Below are positions 45,799-55,640 of a stretch of 64,000 nt of DNA, piece after piece. Every line of letters begins with the position of its first letter. The first letter of the stretch is position 1. The DNA is taken from contig CM037861.1 of the NCBI GenBank assembly GCA_021292105.1, positions 72,400,777 through 72,464,776 of the forward strand, written 5' to 3'. A program made the translations under genes and the position numbers. A model generated the notes under the pieces. It had not been told where the DNA came from, did no database searches, and saw only the letters and a list, made by a program, of their open reading frames with translations. Origin of the DNA: Anadara kagoshimensis. Its lineage: Eukaryota; Mollusca; Bivalvia; Arcoida; Arcidae.

Positions 45799-45945
45799 TA
45801 CTAGATCCATATGCAACAGTCAAACACTTCCCGCTCAAAAATTAGATTTGATGATGGTGAACATGAGCTGTCTATTGATCCGTGTGTGAACATTGTAAAA
45901 ATCTGTTGAAAGTAAAAACTTTGAAAAAATGGCAAATTAAGTAAT

Positions 45946-46182
45946 ATGTCCCATGTTACAGTAGGCATGGCATGTTAAAGAACTCTGCTGTATAATGCCA
46001 TCAGTGCAATGCACATTCAAAATTTCTGCACCTTCGCCTATAGCTGGCGACATCGTGATATAATGAAAAACACCACTACTCAAATCTCTCTCTAAAGGTC
46101 ACCTCTGTATCGTGTAACACTAACTAAAAACCGATTCTCCACGGCACATTAAAGAACCTTCCCTGCATATTGCACTGGACTG
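45946..46182 (+). mobile_element. SINE body/tail fragments, two pieces
   Basis: 45946-46085 carries 'acagtaggcatggcatgtta', 'aagaactctgctgtataatg' and 'tatagctggcgacatc'. A second shorter piece at about 46139-46182 repeats 'cacggcacattaaagaacc' and 'tgcatattgcactgg'. Confidence 0.65.
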
Positions 46183-46199
46183 CTGCTGCTGTTGATGAT

Positions 46200-46340
46200 A
46201 ATTTATATAGCTGATGATGGTGGTGGTAGTGTTGATGATGACGATGATGATGATAATGCTGCTGCTGATGATGATGCTGCAGATAATGAGGATGATAATA
46301 CTGCTGATGGCGATGATGATTTATACGGATGATGATGGTT
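46200..46340. repeat. GAT/GCT-rich imperfect microsatellite
   Basis: Irregular (gatgat), (gctgct) and (gataat) triplets; the methionine-rich frame is an artefact. Confidence 0.85.
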
Positions 46341-46416
46341 GTGGTGATTTTTTTTTAAAACAAAGAGAATTTAGTTTCAACTTTTTGTTTGGCAAATGAT
46401 TGTTGATATGTACTAC

Positions 46417-47562
46417 GAAAGCCTATTAAGCTCATGAATAAAAAAAATTAAAAGGCGTAATAACGCGAAATAAAGGCGTTATAATGCGAAAAAAGGCGTT
46501 ATAACGCGAAATAAAGGCGTAATAACGCGAAATAAAGGCATAATAACGCGAATTGAAAGGCGTAATAACGCGAATTGAAAGGCGTATAACGCGAAATAAA
46601 GGCGTAATAACGCGAAATAAAGGCATAATAACGCGAATTGAAAGGCGTTATAACGCGAAATAAAGGCGTAATAACGCGAATTGAAAGGTGTTATAACGCG
46701 AAGTTAAGATGCCTTCCATAATGATGATAATAATCTCTACCCCCACCCCCCCCCACTTTACATACATATTAAAAGGGTGTGTGTGTGTGTGTGTTTCCTG
46801 CACTGCACAACTATATGTAATGTAATAAGCTGTTTTATATGTATTTATTTTATGAAAATTAAAAAAAACTGCACATCATCCGATCCTGCGCTGAAATGAA
46901 CATACTATTTCAGTAAAACAGAAAGAAAGGTTTCTTTTCAATGTTAAAGTGTTGTTTTTTCATAAAGAGTATCATTTTATATATGGGGATGGAAATCTTT
47001 TAAGTAATCTGAAATATAAACATTGATAAACATTGGCAATGTACACATGGCTATTTATTAAAAAGTTCCTGTCCAATTGTCAATCGCTAACTTTTAACAA
47101 TGAATAAATGACACCTGTGACATCTTAGTATGAATAGATTTACAGTTGCCTTAAGCTATTCAAACTAAAACCAATCTGTTTGTGGTGAGGGTTGTTAACA
47201 TTCTTCAGGGAAGTGACTGCTCTATATATACTTGTAGAAAAAAAGGCGTTATTACGCCTTTTAATTCGCTTTATAATGCCTTTCGATTCGCGTTATTACG
47301 CCTTTTTAAAGGCGTTATAACGCCTTTATTTCGCGTTATAACGCCTTTCAATTCGCGTTATTACGCCTTTATTTCGCGTTATTACGCCTTTATTTCGCGT
47401 TATAACGCCTTTCAATTCGCGTTATAATGCCTTTTTCGCGTTATAATTCGCGTTATAATGCCTTTCTAAAGGCGTTATAACGCCTTTTTTCGCATTATAA
47501 CGCCTTTATTGCGCGTTATTACGCCTTTTAATTTTTTTTATTCATGAGCTTAATAGGCTTTC
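46417..47562. mobile_element. Foldback-like element with long terminal inverted repeats containing tandem arrays
   Basis: The ends are inverted copies: gaaagcctattaagctcatg at 46417-46436 matches the complement of 47543-47562. The match continues for about 90 bp with a single mismatch, through an eight-A run and into the array. Inside each arm is an array of a 20-21 bp unit: aaaggcgtaataacgcgaaa on the left (to about 46705) and its complement ttattacgcctttatttcgc on the right (from about 47245). The central about 530 bp (46710-47240) are non-coding, with a (GT)n run at about 46778-46793. Inverted arms made of direct repeats resemble foldback elements such as Drosophila FB and Galileo. No transposase and no clear target duplication seen. 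Confidence 0.75.
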
Positions 47563-47930
47563 AAATAATTTTGAAAAGTCAATTTTTGTAGGCCTACCCC
47601 AATTGTTTACATACTTTAGTAGAAGTCATTGACCTTTTTCAGTCAAAGAACTTACAATACTAAAACACTTCTTATTTCACACAATTCAATTGGGTAATAA
47701 TGATTGTTAAATTAATAAACAATTTCTAACAGATATTTAGGAATTTATTGTCTAACATTTAACCAAGACTAGAATATCAGAAGATTTTTCTTAATTTGCA
47801 TTTTCAAAGTTTTTGCTTTGCTTTATAGTTGTTATTTGGACATGAATAAGTATGTTTTTTACCGGGGCACACATAAAGGTTTAACATGGACATGTAGATC
47901 TATTACACATAATGTAATGGCCACATAACA
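47563..47930. other. Non-coding spacer
   Basis: A phrase at 47797-47845 ('tttgcattttcaaagttttt' and 'gttatttggacatg') is a diverged fragment of the 103-bp unit from 41.6-42.9 kb. Confidence 0.5.
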
Positions 47931-47934
47931 TACG

Positions 47935-49215
47935 CACATCAACATTTCCACGTGCACACATCAACATTTCCATGTATGCACATCAACAATTTTACGTGTG
48001 CACATCATTTCCATGTGTGCACATCAACATTTCCAGGTACGCACATTCCACATGTGCACATCGACATTTCCATGTGTGCACATCAACATTTCCACGTGCC
48101 CACATCGACATTTCCACATGTGCACATCAACATTTCCACATGTACACATCAACATTTCCACGTGTGCACATCAACATTTCCACGTGCACACAGACATTTC
48201 CACGTGTGCACATCAACATTTCAATGGGTGCACATCAACATTTCCACATGCGCACATCAACATTTCCACGTGCACACATCAACATTTCCAAGTGTGCACA
48301 TCAACATTTCCACGTGCACACATCAACATTTCCATGTGCACACATCAACATTTCCACGTGCACACATCAACATTTCCATGTGCACACATCAACATTTCCA
48401 TGTGCACACATTAACATTTCCATGTGTGCACATCAACATTTCCATGTGCACACATCAACAATTCCACGTGCACGCATCAACATTTCCATGTGCACACATT
48501 AACATTTCCAGGTACGCACATTAACATTTCCATGTGTGCACATCAACATTTCCATGTGCACACATCAACATTTCCACGTGCACACATCAACATTTCCATG
48601 TGCACACATCAACTTTTCCATGTGCACACATTAACATTTACAGGTACGCACATTTCCACGTGTGCACATCAACATTTCCACATGCGCACATCAACATTTC
48701 CACGTGCACACATCAACATTTCCACGTGTGAACATTGACATTTCCATGTGTGCACATCAACATTTCCATGTGTGCACATGTGCACATCAACATTTCCACG
48801 TGTGCAGATCAACATTTCCATGTGTGCACATTGACATTTCCATGTGTGCACATCAACATTTTCATGTGCTCACATTCACATTTCCACGTGTGAACATCAA
48901 CATTTCCACGTGTGCACATCATCATTTCCACATGCGCACATCAACATTTCCATGTGCACACATCAGCATTTCCATGTGTGCACATTGACATTTCCATGTG
49001 TGCACATCAACATTTTCATGTGCTCACATCCACATTTCCACGTGTGAACATCAACATTTTCACGTGTGCACATCAACATTTCCACGTGTGCACATTGACA
49101 TTTCCATGTGTGCACATCAAATTTCCACTTGTGCATATGTGCACATCAACATTTCCACGTGTGCAGATCAACATTTCCACATGTGCACATCAAAATTTTA
49201 CATGTACACATAATA
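47935..49215. repeat. Minisatellite, 22 bp unit, about 58 copies, E-box rich
   Basis: The unit is cacgtgcacacatcaacatttc (22 bp, two parts: 'cacgtgcacacatcaac' and 'atttc') with cgtg/tgtg/tgcg variants. Many units contain CACGTG or GTGCAC palindromes. A block with 'gcatatgtgcacatcaac' at about 49132 repeats one at about 48776, a higher-order period near 350 bp. Since 22 is coprime to 3, frames are open in all three + frames; the HQHFHVCTSTFP peptides are artefacts. Confidence 0.96.
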
Positions 49216-49495
49216 GTCTTACATGCTGACATAAAAGCTTAAATTGCACATGTGGAAAATATTTTACATGGCCTCATTCAGCCACCGTATATTTTTGATT
49301 TGTAAGTAAAGAAATTTGGAGGCAAAAATTCGAAAAATTGTCCAAATAGAGAAAAAAATCCCAATCGACTTTTAGATTCTACCTGTTTTGTTTTTCTGGA
49401 ATTAAATCATATCTATTTCTTTCTCAAACTGCCTCACTTACAAAAATGCTGGAATTTTTTTGTCAGAGTAGATGTGGCACAATATCTCCAGGAAT
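49216..49495. other. Non-coding spacer
   Basis: Nothing recognised. Confidence 0.35.
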
Positions 49496-49496
49496 A

Positions 49497-49801
49497 CCAT
49501 ATCACTGCGGTAGCTCAGTTTGTAAAGTGCTTGTTCTGTAAGTAGGAGGTCTTGGGTTTGAACCAAGTGACTGTTTTTAGCCAAGCACTCAGCATTACGA
49601 AATGAAAGTCACGGTTCTTTCGGATTTGAACTTAAATGATGAGGTCCTGTGTCATGGTGGGCTTGGCACACTAAAGAACCATGCTGTATAATGCCATCAC
49701 CACAATGCACAGGCAAAATTTTCGCACCTTCATTATAGCTGCGACATCTCGATATAAGTGAAATATTTTGAACTGGGACATTAAACACCATTACTCAACA
49801 G
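49497..49801 (+). mobile_element. Full-length tRNA-derived SINE, reference copy of the window
   Basis: The head starts 'cactgcggtagctcagtttg' with an A-box-like TAGCTCAGTTTG at 49511-49522. A B-box-like GGGTTTGAACC lies at 49554-49564, so both internal Pol III promoter boxes are present at tRNA-like spacing. The body follows ('gccaagcactcagcattacg', 'gaaatgaaagtcacggttc', 'gaggtcctgtgtcatggtgg', 'aaccatgctgtataatgcc', 'gcacaggcaaaatttt') and the 3' end 'gacatctcgatataagtgaa' ... 'gggacattaaacaccattac'. No acceptor stem closes the head, so it is a SINE and not a tRNA gene. Exact target duplication not determined. Confidence 0.85.
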
Positions 49802-50460
49802 TACTGCTGTACTGTATTAGAAGAAAAAACATTCGCAGGGTAAAATATTTGTAAATTTCAAGGCAACTCTTGTACCAGAGTATATCTTCTCTCATAAAAA
49901 ATTCTCATTTCTCTTTGCACAGTTTCCCTACAGGCAAAACCCTGACTTTTTATTTTACTGAGAAATAGTTTAGAAAATCAAAACTGTGGTAAATTGTAAT
50001 ACAAGTATTCAAGAACATGACAGATAAAATTCTAAAATTTAACAAAAGCTGGCAATGCCACCGTTAAATTTTGACTTGGACATTGCACTTCAATTAATCA
50101 TATTTTGAATCTGACCTGGTAGATGATGCATCTTGAAGTGAATTTAGTGATGGTTGTAATGGTTAGATTAATTGAAATAGTGTATTTTATGCCCAACCAA
50201 GATTATTTCACTTTGTTAGAAGTGGTCAGTTAGTTGTTGGATGGTGGAGGAAACAGGAGTACTAAATGAAAACCATTTTAACTCCAACAGCTTGGTACAC
50301 ACATTTTTAAAAGGAAAACAAATCATAGAAAACCTCAACCGTAAATTGTCGAGTTTTCAAAAACCTTGTATTTCTTTAACAAACTCTGGCCCCTTTGCAA
50401 TGCTCTATGATGTTGACTATACTAATATCTTTACATTTTTTAAAATTAATTCGTTATACA
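49802..50460. other. Non-coding stretch, partly related to family R
   Basis: 50205-50260 ('gatggtggaggaaacag' context) resembles the family R internal repeats on the minus strand. The rest is unrecognised. Confidence 0.4.
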
Positions 50461-51839
50461 AAGGATTCTTTCACTTTTAATGAGGTGGTCAGTTCTGGAA
50501 AATGAAGGAAAACGTAGTGATAAGAGGATACCATTGGCCTTCTGCAAGAGAACTGACAGGGTTTCTCACATTCTGGTCTGTCCGAGTGGTTTTGAACCTA
50601 GGTGACGATGAACAATGAAGTCAGCTAAAGGATGGTAAAGGAAACCAGAGTGCCAAGAGAAAACCTGCAGCCAATTAAAATTCTTCCACTTATATCAAGG
50701 CCGTCAGTTGTGGGATAGTGGAAGAAACCAGTGTCCAAAGAAAACCACCAACCTTCCTTCGACAAGCAAACTTGCATTAACATCTGCCCTAGTAGGATTC
50801 AAATTTACTGACACTGTGAAGTCAGTTAAGGGATGGTAGAAGAAACCAGTACCCAGAGAAAATTACAGACCATTGGTAAGCTGACAAACTTTCTCACACT
50901 AGAACCTGTAGTGAGTTGGATTTGAACTTTGATGTCTAGAGGTCACGTGAAAAAATTTGCTGGGCTTTAAATCTACTCCTGGGCGTTAAGTGCTCTGACC
51001 GCTGTCGCAGGCCCATGGATATCGGACATTGACTTACCAAAAGTAATAAATTCTAATACCGCTATTTTAATCCAGTAATATATGTACAATTTTGCAAACT
51101 AAATCGATGTTAATTCACAGACATTGACGTTTTACTGTCATTTTCAGATTCAAGGTGTCCCCGGGTATCGAGGGGTATTGTGGGATTTTCAGTAATTTCT
51201 GGGAATATTTCGATGATAGCATTGTGAAATAATGGAAAAATCGTTAAAATAACATCATTAACAATAAATAATGCAAGAACCTGTCCACAAGTACCCGTGT
51301 CCCTGCCCTGGTAGGTTACGGTAGGTCAATTTTGTCGTAGAATATATCTCGTATAAAAACAACGATAAAAACGTACTTTTATGGGTTGAATTAAAGTAAT
51401 ATGGCATGCATACTTTAAGTTAACTGTGTTATAAATATATAAAGTACGTAAATACCGACTAGTATTTACATCATTAACTATCGCCGGTTAAGTATTGACC
51501 CCTTTGTTACAAGGCTTTTGATTGGCTAAACGGTATCTCATTAACAGGCAAATTTATGCGTTATGTACATAATACATAAATTATGTACATAATGCATTTA
51601 TGAGAATAAAAGTGGTGAAAGCTTGCCATAACGGCACGCTTCAACCACATTTAATACATAATTTACATTATGAGTACATAATTCACATTATGAAAACATA
51701 ATAAAATTATCGATTGATAATTAAAAAAATACATAATTTAGTTGCGATAATGTGCGCCTCAACCACATTTAATCCCATAAATTGCATTATGTATACATAA
51801 TGCGAATTATGTATTTAATGTGGTTGAGGCATTCCATAT
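50461..51839 (-). repeat. Dispersed repeat family R, copy 3, about 1.4 kb, best uninterrupted copy
   Basis: On the minus strand it runs from 'tatggaatgcctcaaccac' (51839 side) through the terminal foldback, stacked cattatgtacataatg palindromes, the 'cagggacacgggtacttgtg' zone and the degenerate 'ggtttcttctaccatccc' / 'aactgac' internal repeats, ending near 'aactgaccacctcattaaaa'. It is colinear with 18086-19465. No coding capacity. Confidence 0.88.
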
Positions 51840-52330
51840 AGGGAACAAATATCAAATTATGATTTGTCCACTTGATCATTCAATGTTACTAAGTTGTTTC
51901 ATTTGTTCAGCTGTATATGCAAAGTTTTGCTTTGTTGTTTTGAAATAAGTACGAACCTGGAATGGTATGTTTGAACAACAAGTTACCTTTCATATTTATT
52001 AGTATCATTTAACAGCAAATAACAGGTTCAAGTGTTGCCAGAATGCACCATTTAACATTTTTCAGGGGGGGGGGGGGAGTGCGTATTTCTCTAGATTTTA
52101 TGCATCTTTGACGCTTTTATTTTTTTGTCTCGGTTATAATTGGTTTCTATCTACGCCCCTGGTATCCACCATGTTTGTATGACTTTAAATCTTCTGACTG
52201 TATTCAAGTACACGCATTATCATTTACCGCAGCTCCTGAGCTTCGCATAATGCTTTTGTATGTTCTATATAGTTCAGCTGTATTTTGTCGGTTCTGTATG
52301 ATGCCATCTAGTGGACATTTATTGTGATGT
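51840..52330. other. Non-coding stretch with a G tract
   Basis: A run of about 13 G lies at 52065-52077. No gene recognised. Confidence 0.4.
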
Positions 52331-52332
52331 AT

Positions 52333-52779
52333 GGGAATTTCTTGGAGGTTCTGACTATTGCGAAATACATTATTATGGAACCGTCAGATAAATGTTTTTG
52401 GCGGTTCTGACTATTACCAAATACAGTATTATTAAGCCGACAGATCTTGTGTTTTAGTTAAATGTTCTTGGCGGTTCTGACTAATACAAATGTATTACCA
52501 AATACAGTATTATTAAGCCGACAGATCTTGTGTTTTTATTAAATCTTCTTGGCGGTTCTGACTAATACAAATGTGTTACCAAATACGGTATTATTAAGCC
52601 GACAGATCTTGTGTTTTTATTAAATCTTCTTGGCGGTTCTGACTAATACAAATGTATTAAAATACAGTATTATTAAGCCGACAGATCTTGTGTTTTTATT
52701 AAATGTTCTTGGCGGTTCTGACTAATACAAATGTATTTACCAAATACAGTATTATTAAGCCGACAGATCTTGTGTTTTT
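52333..52779. repeat. Tandem repeat, about 81 bp unit, about 6 copies
   Basis: Landmarks 'cttggcggttctgactaata', 'caaatacagtattattaagc' and 'cgacagatcttgtgttttta' repeat. The core tgttcttggcggttctg is shared with the 66-bp array that begins at 55.64 kb. Confidence 0.92.
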
Positions 52780-53245
52780 AGCTCACCTGACCGAAAGGTC
52801 ATGTGAGCTTATGGCATAGCGCAGCGTGTGTATGTACGTGCGTCGTTAACACCTATTTTCGACTTCTCCTCTGAAACTACTGGACAGATTTCAATGAAAC
52901 TTGGTCAGAAGTATATATTGGCTAGTGCAATTCAGATTTGTTCGTGGCGTTACCATGGCTACAATAACTAGGTCAAGGTGACCTAGGGGTGCAGAAATCT
53001 TAAAAAATCTTCTTCTCTGAAACCAATGATTAGAGAAAAAATCTGATGTGATATTTGGCTTCTCTAGGGCCTTAAGCCTATAGTTTGTTCATTTTGTGAA
53101 ATTTTGACAAAAAATAGGTTACGTGTTTTTACGTCTAATTTTTTTTTTAAAAAATCGTAAAATAGCTTCAAATTGTTATAACTTGACTATTTGACCAGAT
53201 AATGAGATGGGGTTTTCGGTTTTAGCATATTCTTGTAATTACCTT
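52780..53245 (+). mobile_element. Molluscan-type dispersed element starting with an agctcacctga hairpin
   Basis: Begins with a hairpin at 52780-52809: agctcacctgacc, loop gaaa, ggtcatgtgagct (one mismatch). 'gtgtgtatgtacgtgcgtcg', 'ctactggacagatttcaatg' and 'aaacttggtcagaag' follow. I recognise this order of words from dispersed repeats that are abundant in bivalve and gastropod genomes but cannot name the family. It leads directly into the 145-bp array, so the array may be part of the element. Confidence 0.6.
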
Positions 53246-55570
53246 CAAAATGGAGTCAAGGTCAATTGTGAAGGTCGTAACCTATTTTTTGACTTTCTTA
53301 TTTTAATCATTATCGGGAAAACTATAAACTTTTTATATAGGCATGTATATTGAAATGTTGTAGATATTGATACAACGATCAAAAAGGTTATGGGTTCAAA
53401 GGTCAAGGTCACAGATGCAAAACAATACCGAAATGGTTAATTATCTCAAAAACTATATGCTTTTTATATAGACATGTATATTACAATATTGTGGGAATTG
53501 ATTTAACGATCATTTTGATATATATATATTAAGGTCAAGGGTTCAAAGGTCAAGGTCACAGATGCGAAAGAATACAAAAATGGTTAATTATCTCGAAAAC
53601 TATTAACTTTTTGTAAAGACAAGTATAGTAGAATATTGTAGGTTTTGATTTAACGATCATTTTGATATATAGAATAAGGTCATGGGTTCAAGTCAAGGTC
53701 ACAGATGCAAAACAATACCTAAATCGTTAATTATCTCTAAAACTATAAACTTTTTGTATAGACATGGATATTTCAATATTGTAGGTTTTGATTTAACGAT
53801 CATTTTGATATATAGATTAATGTCATGGCTTCAAAGGTCAAGGTCACAGATACAAAAGAATACCGAAATGGTTAATTATCTCAAAAACTATATGCTTTTT
53901 GTATAGACATGTATATAACAATATTGTAGGAATTGATTTAACGATCATTTTGATATCTAGATTAAGGTCATGGGTTCAAAGGTCAACGTCACGGGTGCAA
54001 AAGAATACTAAAATGGTAAATTATCTCGAAAGTTATTAACTTTTTGTACAGACGTGTATATTAGAATATTGTAGGTTTTGATTTAACGATCATTTTGATA
54101 TATAGATTAATGTCATGGCTTCAAAGGTCAAGGTCACAGATACAAAAGAATACCGAAATGGTTAATTATCTCAAAAACTATATGCTTTTTGTATAGACAT
54201 GTATATAACAATATTGTAGGAATTGATTTAACGATCATTTTGATATCTAGATTAAGGTCATGGGTTCAAAGGTCAACGTCACGGGTGCAAAAGAATACCG
54301 AAATGGTTCATTATTTCAAAAACTATAAACTTTTTGTATAGACATGTATATTAAAATATTGTAGGAATTGATTTAACGATCATTTTGATATATAGATTAA
54401 GGTCATGGGTTCAAAGATCAGGATTACAGATGCGAAAGGATACTGAAATGGTTAATTATCTCGAAAACTATTAACTTTTTGTATAGGCATGTATATTCGA
54501 ATATTGTAGGTAATGGCCTAACAATCATTTTGATATATAGATTAAGGTCATGGGTTCAAAGATCAGGATTACAGATGCGAAAGGATACTGAAATGGTTAA
54601 TTATCTCGAAAACTATTAACTTTTTGTATAGGCATGTATATTCGAATATTGTAGGTAATGGCCTAACAATCATTTTGATATATAGATTAAGGTCATGGGT
54701 TCAAAGATCAGGATTACAGATGCGAAAGGATACTGAAATGGTTAATTATCTCAAAAACTATTAACTTTTTGTATAGGCATGTATATTCGAATATTGTAGG
54801 TAATGGCCTAACAATCATTTTGATATATAGATTAAGGTCATGGGTTCAAAGATCAGGATTACAGATGCGAAAGGATACTGAAATGGTTAATTATCTCGAA
54901 AACTATTTACTTTTTGTAAAGGCATGTGTATTTGAATATTGTAGGTAATGGCCTAACAATCATTTTGATATATAGATTAAGGTCATGGGTTCAAAGATCA
55001 GGATTACAGATGCGAAAGGATACTGAAATGGTTAATTATCTCGAAAACTATTAACTTTTTGTATAGGCATGTATATTCGAATATTGTAGGTAATGGCCTA
55101 ACAATCATTTTGATATATAGATTAAGGTCATGGGTTCAAAGATCAGGATTACAGATGCGAAAGGATACTGAAATGGTTAATTATCTCGAAAACTATTTAC
55201 TTTTTGTAAAGGCATGTGTATTTGAATATTGTAGGTAATGGCCTAACAATCATTTTGATATATAGATTAAGGTCATGGGTTCAAAGATCAGGATTACAGA
55301 TGCGAAAGGATACTGAAATGGTTAATTATCTCGAAAACTATTTACTTTTTGTAAAGGCATGTGTATTTGAATATTGTAGGTAATGACCTAACAATCATTT
55401 TGATATATAGATTAAGGTCATGGGTTCAAAGATCAGGATTACAGATGCGAAAGGATACTGAAATGGTTAATTATCTCGAAAACTATTTACTTTTTGTAAA
55501 GGCATGTGTATTTGAATATTGTAGGTAATGACCTAACAATCATTTTGATATATAGATGAAGGTAATAGTT
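53246..55570 (+). repeat. Satellite-like array, 145 bp unit, about 16-17 copies
   Basis: Unit landmarks are 'attaaggtcatgggttcaaa', 'gaaatggttaattatctcga', 'aactattaactttttgtata' and 'aacgatcattttgatatata'. From 54541 the spacing is exactly 145 bp (54541, 54686, 54831, 54976, 55121, 55266, 55411) and copies are nearly identical. The left copies (53246-54400) are more diverged and keep 'ttcaaaggtcaaggtcac', which becomes 'ttcaaagatcaggattac' in the homogenised right part. Two right-hand variants (tataggcatgtatattcg / taaaggcatgtgtatttg) are interspersed. Confidence 0.96.
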
Positions 55571-55640
55571 TCATACTTTTGTTTTTACTTTTTGAGCTGT
55601 TTGTAAATAATGTATTGTAGCTAGACTATATATATTATAT
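55571..55640. other. Short spacer between arrays
   Basis: Unique sequence separating the 145-bp and 66-bp arrays. Confidence 0.4.

Noticed and set aside
46214..46399. Methionine-rich frame
   Set aside because: Triplet microsatellite shadow.
47952..49229. Histidine-rich frames up to 190 codons
   Set aside because: 22-bp array open in three + frames; artefact.
49497..49575. A genuine tRNA gene
   Set aside because: A- and B-box-like sequences are present, but the acceptor and anticodon stems do not pair and the sequence continues into a SINE body found elsewhere in the window.
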